A stretch of DNA of 64,000 nt from Amorphus orientalis (GTDB lineage: Bacteria; Pseudomonadota; Alphaproteobacteria; Rhizobiales; Amorphaceae): the NCBI RefSeq assembly GCF_030814015.1, contig NZ_JAUSUL010000003.1, positions 434,001 through 498,000 on the forward strand, written 5' to 3'. Both the position numbers and the translations under genes were made by a program. Below are positions 9,461 to 17,383 of this stretch, piece after piece (positions within the stretch are counted from its first letter, which is position 1; every line of letters starts with the position of its first letter). The notes below the pieces were generated by a model. That model worked only from the letters and a program-made list of their open reading frames with translations, was not told the origin of the DNA and searched no databases.

Positions 9461-9495
9461 TTGATCGAATCTCTTTTTTTGCATACAGTATACAT
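9461..9495 (+). promoter_or_regulatory. Promoter and operator in front of gntR, possibly giving a leaderless mRNA
   Basis: TTGATC at 9461-9466, a 17-base spacer and TACAGT at 9484-9489 make a plausible sigma-70 promoter. Transcription would then begin about at the ATG at 9496. No Shine-Dalgarno sequence is visible before that ATG, which fits a leaderless message. The inverted repeat ATAC-A-GTAT at 9483-9491 overlaps the -10 and resembles operators of FCD-type GntR proteins, suggesting autorepression. Confidence 0.45.
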
Positions 9496-10149
9496 ATGAG
9501 CGCGTCCCTTTCCCTTCCCGTTCGGCAGCCTCGTCTGCGCGATCAGGTCTATGCGAGCCTGCGCGAGATGGTTCGTTTCGGGACCTTTCCAGACGGTGGG
9601 GCCGTCGAGCAGGATCTCTCGAAACAGCTGGGCGTCTCGCGTACGCCGGTGCGCGAGGCCCTGTTCCAGCTTTGCCGCGAGGGCGTCCTGGAGGACACCG
9701 GACGCGGCTATCGGGTTCCGGAGGTCACCAGGGAAGCGATGCAGGAAATCGTCGAACTTCGTCTTCTGATCGAACCTCAAGCGGCAGCCATGGCGGTCAA
9801 CCGCGCCGACGCGCCCCAGATCGCCGCAATCGCCGAGCAAGTTCGTGGTGAGGAGGCCGCCTATGAAGCCGGCGACACCCAGGCCTTCATCCTTCACAAT
9901 TCGAACTTCCGCACACGTCTGCTGAAAGCGTGCGGCAACACGCGGCTTGCCCAGGTGCTGGAAACCCTGGACGACCAGATCCAGCGCATCCGCGTCGCAA
10001 CACTTTCGGTTCGGGAAAACCAGGCGACGACACTCGATCATCATCGCGCCATGTGCGCCGCCTTCGAGCAACGCGACGAAGCCGCCGCCTCGGACAGCAT
10101 GCGCAGGCTGCTTGCCACGGCCAAGAGCTACTACGAAAGCAAGTGCTAG
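9496..10149 (+). CDS. GntR-family (FadR/FCD subfamily) transcriptional regulator
   Basis: 217 residues: an N-terminal winged helix (QVYASLREMVRFG, then LGVSRTPVREALFQL) and a C-terminal all-helical FCD ligand domain with the histidine-rich HHRAM helix that usually binds a metal in this subfamily. Such proteins repress catabolic genes and release DNA on binding a carboxylate or amino acid. The following flavoenzyme gene starts inside its 3' end, so regulator and enzyme are co-transcribed and the regulator most likely controls them. Confidence 0.92.
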   Translation: MSASLSLPVRQPRLRDQVYASLREMVRFGTFPDGGAVEQDLSKQLGVSRTPVREALFQLCREGVLEDTGRGYRVPEVTREAMQEIVELRLLIEPQAAAMAVNRADAPQIAAIAEQVRGEEAAYEAGDTQAFILHNSNFRTRLLKACGNTRLAQVLETLDDQIQRIRVATLSVRENQATTLDHHRAMCAAFEQRDEAAASDSMRRLLATAKSYYESKC

Positions 10150-11381
10150 CCCGTTCTCCGAGCTTCTTTCGCCAGTATCTCGCCAACGTGCCGAAGCGCC
10201 ATTCGGCCTGGCCGAGACAGTGGCGCCGAGCAGAGCCCAAGCGCAGCTACGAGGTCGTGATCGTGGGCGGCGGCGTACACGGGCTTGCCACTGCCTATCA
10301 TCTAGCCCACGACCATGGCATCCGCGACGTCGCAGTTGTTGAGCGCGGATGGCTCGGCGGCGGCAACACCGCGCGCAACACCGCACTGCTTCGCTCCACT
10401 TACCGCCATCCAGCCAGTGCCGCATTTTTCCAGGACGCGCTTGAGCGTTACAGGACGCTCGGCACCGAACTCGACTACAACCTGATGGTGACCCGGCGCG
10501 GCTACCTTCAGCTCGCCCACGACGAGGCCGATCGCGCCGAGTTCCAGGCGATGATCGAAACCATGGCGTCGGTCGGCGCGGCCGCTGAGGTCCTGTCGCC
10601 CGAAGCCGTTCGAAAGCGGCTTCTGCTTCTGAAGGCCGACATGGTCGGCGGGCTCTGGCAAGGGGAAGCCGCAACTGTTCGCCACGATGCCGTCGCCTGG
10701 GCCTATGCCCGGGCCGCGTCTCACCTCGGGGTCGACATCGTCGAGGGCGTGGATGTTTCATCGCTCTGGAAGTTCGGTGACCGGGCCTGTGGCATCGAAA
10801 CCACCGCCGGATCAATCGAGACCCGTCGGGTCGTGCTCACGGCCGGATGGCGATCGAAGGCGCTGGCAGCGACGGTCGGCCTGACGCTGCCGATTGCGCC
10901 CTATCCGCTGATGGCGGCCGTCACCGAGCCGATTGCGCCGATCCTGGACCCGGTCGTGGTTTCCATGCGCCACCGGGCCCTGGTCCAGCAGACGGCGCGC
11001 GGCGAACTCGTGCTCGGTATCGCCCAGAGCGATGCGGAGGGCGAAACCGAGCACGACCCGTTCGGCATCGCCGCCCAATCCGTCCAAGGGCTGGTCACGC
11101 TCTTCCCTTCCCTCGCAGGGGTGCGGCTGATGCGGATGTGGGACGGTGTGATAGACGTCACCCCCGATGCGAGCCCGCTCCTTGGCGAGACGGCCCTTGA
11201 GGGTGTCTACGCCAACTGCGGCTGGTCGGCGGGCGGCATGAAGGCGGCGCCGACCGCCGGACACGCCCTGGCAACCGAGATCGCAACCGGCACGCCGACC
11301 GCGCTCGCCGCCCCCTTTTCGCCGCGGCGCTACGAGACCGGCGCGCTGATCGAAGAAAAGATCGAGGCACGCGGACGATGA
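10143..11381 (+). CDS. FAD-dependent amine oxidase/dehydrogenase, sarcosine oxidase beta subunit-like
   Basis: 412 residues from a GTG at 10143 that overlaps the gntR stop by seven bases. No ATG is available, and the N-terminal region before the Rossmann motif VGGGVHGLATAYHLA (from residue 41) has the length and basic character seen in SoxB. The C-terminal block GWSAGGMKAAPTAG is the family's second flavin-contact region. SoxB-type subunits oxidise secondary amino acids (sarcosine, opines, hydroxyproline). It overlaps the alpha-like gene by four bases. Only two subunit genes are present, so the substrate need not be sarcosine. Confidence 0.88.
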   Translation: MLARSPSFFRQYLANVPKRHSAWPRQWRRAEPKRSYEVVIVGGGVHGLATAYHLAHDHGIRDVAVVERGWLGGGNTARNTALLRSTYRHPASAAFFQDALERYRTLGTELDYNLMVTRRGYLQLAHDEADRAEFQAMIETMASVGAAAEVLSPEAVRKRLLLLKADMVGGLWQGEAATVRHDAVAWAYARAASHLGVDIVEGVDVSSLWKFGDRACGIETTAGSIETRRVVLTAGWRSKALAATVGLTLPIAPYPLMAAVTEPIAPILDPVVVSMRHRALVQQTARGELVLGIAQSDAEGETEHDPFGIAAQSVQGLVTLFPSLAGVRLMRMWDGVIDVTPDASPLLGETALEGVYANCGWSAGGMKAAPTAGHALATEIATGTPTALAAPFSPRRYETGALIEEKIEARGR

Positions 11382-12802
11382 CGACACCACCGCCTGCCGG
11401 AGACGTCCCGTTCGTCTTCAACCGCCGACGGCTCGTCGGCCGGACCGGTGATACGCTTGCGGCCGCGCTCCTGCGCAACGGTATTCTCGCCACAGGCTTC
11501 AGCCCGCGCCGACGCCGGCCGCGCGGCATCATCACCGCCGGATTCGACGAACCCGCCGCGCTGGTGCATCGACTTCAGCCGTCGCCAATCCACGCCAACG
11601 CCCGTGCGACCACCCTGCCCCTGGCTCCCGGGCTGGAGGCGCGCGGCGCCCATGCCGACCGGTTGACCGCGTTCGCGATCGCCGGACTCGCGCGGTTCAC
11701 GGTGGCGGGCTTTTATCACAAGCTCTGGACCGGCGCCCGAGCCTGGCACGCTGTGGAACCGATGTTGCGTCGGCTCGCCAGCGACGGTCCAATCGGGAGC
11801 CAGCCGGACGCGTTCTCCGTCCGTCGCGCCACCTGCGATGTCCTCGTCGTCGGCGACGGGCCGGCCGGCCGTGCCGCTACCGTCCGGCTTCGGCAGGAGG
11901 GCAAGTCGGTACTGACCGCCGATGCGATGCCTGCCCCGGGTTCCGACGATCGACGGGCCCGCCCGGACCTTTCCGCCACTATCGTCGTGGCGCTCCGACA
12001 AGACGGAGCACTTGCACTGGAAGAACGTGTCGACGGCCCAATCCTCTGGGACATCAAGGCGGGGCGTGTGGGTCTCGCTACAGGACGCACGCATCTTCTG
12101 CCGATCTTCGAAAACAACGATCTTCCAGGAGTGATGCTGGCCTCCGCCGTCGCTGACTACGTCGAGCGCTACGAGGTACTGCCGGGCCGTCAGGTCGTGA
12201 TATCGAGCCATGAGACGACTGCCGCCCGGGCTACAAGATACCTGGAGCAGGTCGGCGCCAACGTAACCGTGCTCGATTCCGACGATCGGATCGTGGGCGT
12301 CGTCGGACGGACCCGCGTGGAAGCGGTGCGGATTGCAACCCAAGCGGGAGAGCGGACGGTCTCCGCCGACCTCATCGCCGTCGATGCCGGGAGCGTGCCA
12401 CGACTGGATCTTCTGGAGGCGGCACCCGCCCATCGACCGGAAATCGACCTATACGGAAGTGTCGATATGCCCGAGACGTCCACACTTACCGTTCCCGCCG
12501 GCAATCCATGGCGTCAATTCGTCGATGTCTGCAACGACGTGACGGTTGGCGACTTGGCGCTGGCCGTGCGAGAGGGCTTTGCCCATCCCGAGCACGTTAA
12601 GCGCTATACGACCGCGGCGATGGGGCCCGACCAAGGCGTGCTCGCCCGCCACTCGGTTGCCGCGGCCCTGTCCCATCTCACAGGTCATCCGGTCTCGAAA
12701 TCCCGACGCCGGATGCCGATCGCCCCGATCCCGCTCGGTGCGCTCAGCAAGCTCGCGGATTCCGCGATCGCATGTGAATATCAAACACAAGAGTATCGAT
12801 AG
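11378..12802 (+). CDS. Sarcosine oxidase alpha subunit-like protein lacking the GcvT half
   Basis: 474 residues. The N-terminal domain (GDTLAAALLRNG, RRPRGIITAG) matches the small ferredoxin-like domain of SoxA, a nucleotide-binding domain follows (VVGDGPAGRAA near 157-167), and the end matches the SoxA region CNDVTVGDLALAVREGF and HVKRYTTAAMGPDQG. Full SoxA is about twice as long because of a C-terminal folate-binding GcvT domain, which is absent here and not found in the 273 bases downstream. It may be a natural two-domain form, as in opine or hydroxyproline dehydrogenases, or a truncation; the clean ending after the GAL motif favours the former. Confidence 0.8.
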   Translation: MTTPPPAGDVPFVFNRRRLVGRTGDTLAAALLRNGILATGFSPRRRRPRGIITAGFDEPAALVHRLQPSPIHANARATTLPLAPGLEARGAHADRLTAFAIAGLARFTVAGFYHKLWTGARAWHAVEPMLRRLASDGPIGSQPDAFSVRRATCDVLVVGDGPAGRAATVRLRQEGKSVLTADAMPAPGSDDRRARPDLSATIVVALRQDGALALEERVDGPILWDIKAGRVGLATGRTHLLPIFENNDLPGVMLASAVADYVERYEVLPGRQVVISSHETTAARATRYLEQVGANVTVLDSDDRIVGVVGRTRVEAVRIATQAGERTVSADLIAVDAGSVPRLDLLEAAPAHRPEIDLYGSVDMPETSTLTVPAGNPWRQFVDVCNDVTVGDLALAVREGFAHPEHVKRYTTAAMGPDQGVLARHSVAAALSHLTGHPVSKSRRRMPIAPIPLGALSKLADSAIACEYQTQEYR

Positions 12803-13075
12803 CAGAGCTTCCAACACCCGAAATCACCGCGACCTGCGACGGAGGTTTTCCTCCCGGCGCAGGGAAGCCCCCCTGTGAGCTCCAGCGGCGATCCGGTACG
12901 GAACTCACCCCTCGAAGGCGCTCAGCGGGCTCCTGTGTGGCCCGCCATGTCGGCGCGACCGGCCCAGCGACCCAACTGCTTACGCAAGTGAGTCCGAAGG
13001 ACAGCGGAGAGGCCCTTCATCCCCTTTCCGATTTCGATCGGACCGAAGCGCGGCAGGGTTCGCGTTCGCGGAAGC
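12803..13075. other. Intergenic region between convergent operons
   Basis: 273 bases between the SoxA-like gene and the aminotransferase operon on the other strand. I searched it for a remnant of the missing GcvT domain and see none in any frame. A small hairpin GGAGG-TTTT-CCTCC lies at 12841-12854, without a T-run, so a terminator call is weak. Confidence 0.4.
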
Positions 13076-14374
13076 TCAGGCCGAAAGGAGCGGCCCGATT
13101 TCCTCCGACACCGTTTCCGCAAGGATGTCGGCGATCTCGTCGCGTGTCGCCTGCGTCATCGGCAACGACAGGAAGATGTCGCCGCGCGGCGTGGTGGCAA
13201 GCCCCATATCAAGGCATCGCAGATGAACGATCTGCCGCAACGGGCCCGTCGCGGGATGGAACTCGGCCACCCGGCGCGGCACCATCCGCCCTACGTGCAG
13301 GCTGATCATCGACCCGAGCCCGCTCGCGCGGACCGGAACATCGGTGTCGGCAAATCGCCGGGAGAGCGCGTCACGGAACCGTTCGCCCTCCGCGAGAAAG
13401 CTTTCCGCCCGCTCCGCAGTGAAGACCTCCCGAAGTCCGATCAACCCACCGGCCATCGACAGCACGTTGTTGTTGAAGGTCCCGGCATGTTTGAGCGCTG
13501 TCGGGCGGGCCGGATCGAACAGCTCCATGACGCCATCGACCCCACCGAAAGCGCCGAAGGAGAGCCCGGCCCCCAGATACTTGCCGAAGGTGGTGAGGTC
13601 GGGCAGCACACCGACCAGCCCCTGCACGCCGCTACGGCCGAGTCTGGAGGTCTTGACCTCATCGAAGATCAGCAGCGCGCCGATCTCCGTCGCAAGATCG
13701 CGAAGGCCTTGCAGGAAGCCCGGCTCCCCGGGAATGTTGCCTGCCGCGCCCAGGACGGGTTCCACCAGGATGGCGGCAATATCGGCGGCGTGAGCCCGGG
13801 CGGTTTTGGCCGTCGCCTCGAGATCGTTGTAGGGCGCCAGTACGAAATCGAAGGGCACGTTCATCGGGTTGTATGGTGCCGAGAAGGTCATGACGCCGCC
13901 GTGATAGGCCGCCCCGAAGACCATGACCTTGCCGCGCCCGGTCGCATGGCGCGCGGCCAGCACGGCGAACAGGTTCGCTTCGGTACCGGAGTTGCAGAAG
14001 CGGACTTTGTCCACCGACGGGAAGCGCCGGCAGAGCTCGGCGGCAAAGTCCGCCTCGTAGAGGTTGGGTCCGACGAGCGCTAGGCCGTCCTCCAGCGCCT
14101 TGTGCTGCGCGGCTCGGATCACCGGATCGCCGTGGCCGTAGAGACCGGCGGAGAACTCGCCAGCGCAGTCGATGTAGCTGTGGCCGTCGACGTCGGTGAT
14201 GCGGCAGCCTTCGCCGCCTGCAATAACCATCGGAAACGGCTCGAAATGGAGCACCGAACGCGTGTTCCCGCCCGGCATCACCTGCGTCGCTGCGGCCATC
14301 CGCCGCCGGCTTTCCGGTCGCGCCGCGGCATAGGTCTCTCTCAGTTCCGCCAGACGCCGGGAGGGGGCGGTCAT
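13076..14374 (-). CDS. Class-III PLP aminotransferase/aminomutase, glutamate-1-semialdehyde aminomutase-like
   Basis: 432 residues. SGTEAN (129-134) binds the cofactor phosphate, Asp238 in IFDEVKT pairs with the pyridine nitrogen and Lys265 in TFGKYLGAG is the Schiff-base lysine. The DEVKT form and the overall pattern place it nearest to glutamate-1-semialdehyde 2,1-aminomutase relatives. Because it lies at the end of a hyuA-hyuB-aminotransferase operon, not with tetrapyrrole genes, it is more likely a catabolic transaminase or aminomutase. The ATG at 14374 overlaps the stop of the preceding gene; upstream extension of the frame is spurious. Confidence 0.88.
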   Translation of the reverse strand: MTAPSRRLAELRETYAAARPESRRRMAAATQVMPGGNTRSVLHFEPFPMVIAGGEGCRITDVDGHSYIDCAGEFSAGLYGHGDPVIRAAQHKALEDGLALVGPNLYEADFAAELCRRFPSVDKVRFCNSGTEANLFAVLAARHATGRGKVMVFGAAYHGGVMTFSAPYNPMNVPFDFVLAPYNDLEATAKTARAHAADIAAILVEPVLGAAGNIPGEPGFLQGLRDLATEIGALLIFDEVKTSRLGRSGVQGLVGVLPDLTTFGKYLGAGLSFGAFGGVDGVMELFDPARPTALKHAGTFNNNVLSMAGGLIGLREVFTAERAESFLAEGERFRDALSRRFADTDVPVRASGLGSMISLHVGRMVPRRVAEFHPATGPLRQIVHLRCLDMGLATTPRGDIFLSLPMTQATRDEIADILAETVSEEIGPLLSA

Positions 14375-15711
14375 GGCCGAACCGCTTCGGCCAAGGTGCG
14401 ATTCAGACTGCGGGAAAGCCGCACCACGATCTCGTCGATCTCCTCGTCGGAAACGGTGTAGGCGGGCGCCAGCAGGACGTGATCCCCGTTGGTCCCGTCG
14501 ACGGTGCCGCCTGACGGGTAGACCATCAGCCCCTCGTCCATCGCCACCGCCTTCAGCCGGGCGGCAATGCCGAGCCGCGGATCGAAAGGCGCCTTGGTGG
14601 AGCGGTCCTCCACCAGCTCCATGCCGAGAAACAGGCCGCGCCCGCGGATGTCGCCCACATGGGGATGCTGACCGAAGGTCGCCTCTAGGCGTCGGCGCAG
14701 GAGCTCGCCCTTGTCGCGCACGCGCTCGAGAAGGCCGTCCTCCACCATGATCTGCTGGACCCGCAGCGCGGCCGCACAGGCGACCGGATGCGCCATGTAG
14801 GTGAACCCCTGCAGCAGCGCCCCGGACCCGGACACGATCGTGTCGACCAGCCGGTCGTGCACCAGCAGCGCCCCAATCGGCTGGTAGCCGCCGCCGAGCC
14901 CCTTGGCCATCGCAAGGATGTCGGGGGTCGCCGCGTCCTCCTCGCAAGCGAACGTGTAGCCGGTGCGCCCGGCCCCGCACATCACCTCGTCGAAAATCAG
15001 AAGGATGTCGTGGTGGTCGCAGATTTCTCGGATACGCTTGAGATAGCCGGCCGCTGCGGGCGCACAGCCGAGCGTCGCGCCGACGACGGGTTCGCAGACG
15101 AAGGCTGCGACGGTATCCGCCTCCTCCTTCTGGATCATCCGCTCCAGGGCGGCGGCTGCCCGGGCGCCGTAGTCGGCCTCGCTTTCGCCGTCGTGTCGGT
15201 AGCGATAGGCATAGCAGGGCTCGATGAAGCGGGTGTCGAACAGCATCGGCCGGAACGGCATGCTGCGCGGCTTGTTGCCACCGATCGACAGCGCTCCGAG
15301 GGTGCCGCCGTGATAGCTCTGCTCGCGGGCTATGATGGTCCGCTTTTCCGGTCGTCCGCGCTCGATCCAGATCTGGCGGGCGAGCTTCAGCGCCGCCTCC
15401 ATCGCCTCCGAGCCGCCCGAGCAGTACAACACCCGCGACAGCCCGCCCGGCGCGCGCTCGGCCAGATGATCGGCCAAAGCCTCGGCCGGCTCGTTCGTGA
15501 AGAACGAATTGTGGGCGAAGTCGACCCTGGCAAGCTGCGCGTCGATCGCGGCCTGCACACGGGGGTCGCCGTGGCCGATCGCCGAAACCGCCGCCCCGCC
15601 GGAGACAGCGTCAAGATAGGTCCGGCCCTCGGAATCCCGGAGCCAGAGACCCTCGGCGTGGACGACGGTGGGCGGCGTCTTGCCGAGCTTGCGGTGCAGG
15701 ACGTGGGTCAT
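14371..15711 (-). CDS. Class-III PLP aminotransferase (omega-amino acid/pyruvate type)
   Basis: 446 residues. SGGSEAMEAALK (98-109), Asp241 in LLIFDEVMCG and Lys270 in LAMAKGLGGGYQPIG are the expected phosphate, ring-nitrogen and Schiff-base residues. The family moves an amino group from amines or beta/gamma-amino acids to pyruvate or 2-oxoglutarate. It overlaps hyuB upstream and the second aminotransferase downstream by four bases each, so all four genes are one operon. The product of HyuAB action, perhaps an omega-amino acid from a cyclic amide, would be a natural substrate; this is inference. Confidence 0.88.
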   Translation of the reverse strand: MTHVLHRKLGKTPPTVVHAEGLWLRDSEGRTYLDAVSGGAAVSAIGHGDPRVQAAIDAQLARVDFAHNSFFTNEPAEALADHLAERAPGGLSRVLYCSGGSEAMEAALKLARQIWIERGRPEKRTIIAREQSYHGGTLGALSIGGNKPRSMPFRPMLFDTRFIEPCYAYRYRHDGESEADYGARAAAALERMIQKEEADTVAAFVCEPVVGATLGCAPAAAGYLKRIREICDHHDILLIFDEVMCGAGRTGYTFACEEDAATPDILAMAKGLGGGYQPIGALLVHDRLVDTIVSGSGALLQGFTYMAHPVACAAALRVQQIMVEDGLLERVRDKGELLRRRLEATFGQHPHVGDIRGRGLFLGMELVEDRSTKAPFDPRLGIAARLKAVAMDEGLMVYPSGGTVDGTNGDHVLLAPAYTVSDEEIDEIVVRLSRSLNRTLAEAVRP

Positions 15712-17381
15712 CGGTCGCTTTCCGAGCAGCCGTATCCGCGCTCCCGGTCGCGCTCGACGGCCTCGGGCGCCCGGTCGGTTGCCGGGCCGTAGCCGCCGCC
15801 GCCCGGCGTATGGACTTCGATCCAGTCGCCCTCCCTGAGCACGAACCCTTCCCCCTTGGAGAAGTGTGCCGGGCTGATGACCTCGCCGCCGTGGCCGACC
15901 TCGATCCGGTTGGGGGCGCCGGCCTCGCCGCCGAGGATGCCAGGCGGACCGGTCCGCCCGTGCTCCATCAGGAACGAGGCCTTGCCCTGACCACGCAGGA
16001 GCCGCAGCCGGTAGTCGACCCCGAACCCGCCACGATAGGTTCCAGCGCCGCCTGAGCCTTCCCGCAGCGCATAGTGCTCGAACAGGATCGGATAGCGCTG
16101 CTCCAGGATCTCCACGGGCTGGCTTTTGGAAATGCCGATGGTCGAGCAGCCGTTGGTGAGCCCGTCTCCGGCCCACCAGCCGCCGTAACCCCCGCCGGAG
16201 AAGTAGTACATGATGTAGTTCTCGCCGCGCTCGGGATCGTAGCCGCCCAGGCTGAGATTGCCGCTGGTTCCGGCTGGCGCGGCGAACAGCTTGTCGGGGA
16301 TCGCGTTGGCAAGCGCGAGGAACACCGCCTCCATGATCCGCTGCGAGACCTCCGCGGCACAGCCGGCGACCGGTCGCGGATACTCCGCATAGATGAAGGT
16401 GCCCTTCGGCTGCGCCACCTCGATCGGACGGAAGCAGCCGGCATTCATCGGCACGTCAGGGAAGATGTGCTTCAGCCCCACATAGACCGAGGACAGCGTG
16501 GTGGCCCACACCGAGTTCATCGGGCCGGCACAGGGGGGACTCGACCGGGAAAAGTCGAAACCGATGTCGGAGCCGGAGACGGTGATGGCCACGTTCACTT
16601 CCAGCGGCTCGTTCACGACGCCGTCGGAATCCATGAACGCGCTCGCGGTGTAAATGCCGTCCGGGATCGTCTCCAGGTGTGCGCGCATCATCGTTTCGGA
16701 GCGGGTTTCCAGCTCCGCGATCGCAGCCTCGACGACATCCTGGCCGTAGCGGTCGAGCAGCGCGGTCAGACGCCTGGCGCCAGTGGCAAGGGCCGCGATC
16801 TGGGCCTTGATATCGCCGATCCGCTCCTCCGACACGCGGATATTCGCAAGCACGAGCTTGACCAGTTCCGGGTCCATCTGCCCGTTGCGCACCAGCTTGA
16901 CGGGAGGAATGCGCAACCCCTCCTGGTGGATTTCTGTGGCGGTGGAGTTGAAGCCGCCGGGGACCATGCCGCCGGTGTCGGGCCAGTGGCCGGTGTTGGC
17001 GAGATAGCACCACAGTCGGCCGCGATAGTAGAACGGCCGCACCATCTTAACGTCCATCAGATGGGTGCCGCCGAGATAGGGGTCGTTGATCAGGACAACG
17101 TCCCCGTCCTCCAGATCGTCGCGTTCGGCGATGACGGAGCGGGTGGTCTCCTGCATCACGCCGAGGAAGATCGGCAGGCCGAGCGCACCCTGGGCGATGA
17201 TGCGGCCGTCCTCGCGGCCGTAGATGCCGTTCGAGCGGTCGAAGGCTTCCGAGATCACCGGCGAGAACGAGGTCTTCTCATGGACCAGATCCATCTCGCT
17301 GCAGACCTGCTGCAGGCCCTTTTCGATGACCGTCAGCGTGACGGGATCGACGGCGGTGCGGTTGGTGTCGGTGTCCAGCAT
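15708..17381 (-). CDS. Hydantoinase/oxoprolinase family protein, subunit B (HyuB-like), second copy
   Basis: 557 residues with the HyuB pattern: FSPVISEAFDRSNGIYG near the N-terminus, LINDPYLGGTHLMDVKMV near residue 95 and the closing VHTPGGGGYGPA. It is clearly different from the HyuB at 6589, so the two operons are not a recent duplication and probably handle different substrates. It starts two bases after the stop of its hyuA partner. Confidence 0.91.
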   Translation of the reverse strand: MLDTDTNRTAVDPVTLTVIEKGLQQVCSEMDLVHEKTSFSPVISEAFDRSNGIYGREDGRIIAQGALGLPIFLGVMQETTRSVIAERDDLEDGDVVLINDPYLGGTHLMDVKMVRPFYYRGRLWCYLANTGHWPDTGGMVPGGFNSTATEIHQEGLRIPPVKLVRNGQMDPELVKLVLANIRVSEERIGDIKAQIAALATGARRLTALLDRYGQDVVEAAIAELETRSETMMRAHLETIPDGIYTASAFMDSDGVVNEPLEVNVAITVSGSDIGFDFSRSSPPCAGPMNSVWATTLSSVYVGLKHIFPDVPMNAGCFRPIEVAQPKGTFIYAEYPRPVAGCAAEVSQRIMEAVFLALANAIPDKLFAAPAGTSGNLSLGGYDPERGENYIMYYFSGGGYGGWWAGDGLTNGCSTIGISKSQPVEILEQRYPILFEHYALREGSGGAGTYRGGFGVDYRLRLLRGQGKASFLMEHGRTGPPGILGGEAGAPNRIEVGHGGEVISPAHFSKGEGFVLREGDWIEVHTPGGGGYGPATDRAPEAVERDRERGYGCSESDR

Positions 17382-17383
17382 GA

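Noticed and set aside
12803-13075. Possible GcvT remnant completing the SoxA-like protein
   Set aside because: Read in all frames; no GcvT-like segment seen.
13076-14374. True glutamate-1-semialdehyde aminomutase (hemL)
   Set aside because: Resemblance is real, but the gene is the last of a hyuAB-aminotransferase operon, so a dedicated haem role is not supported.
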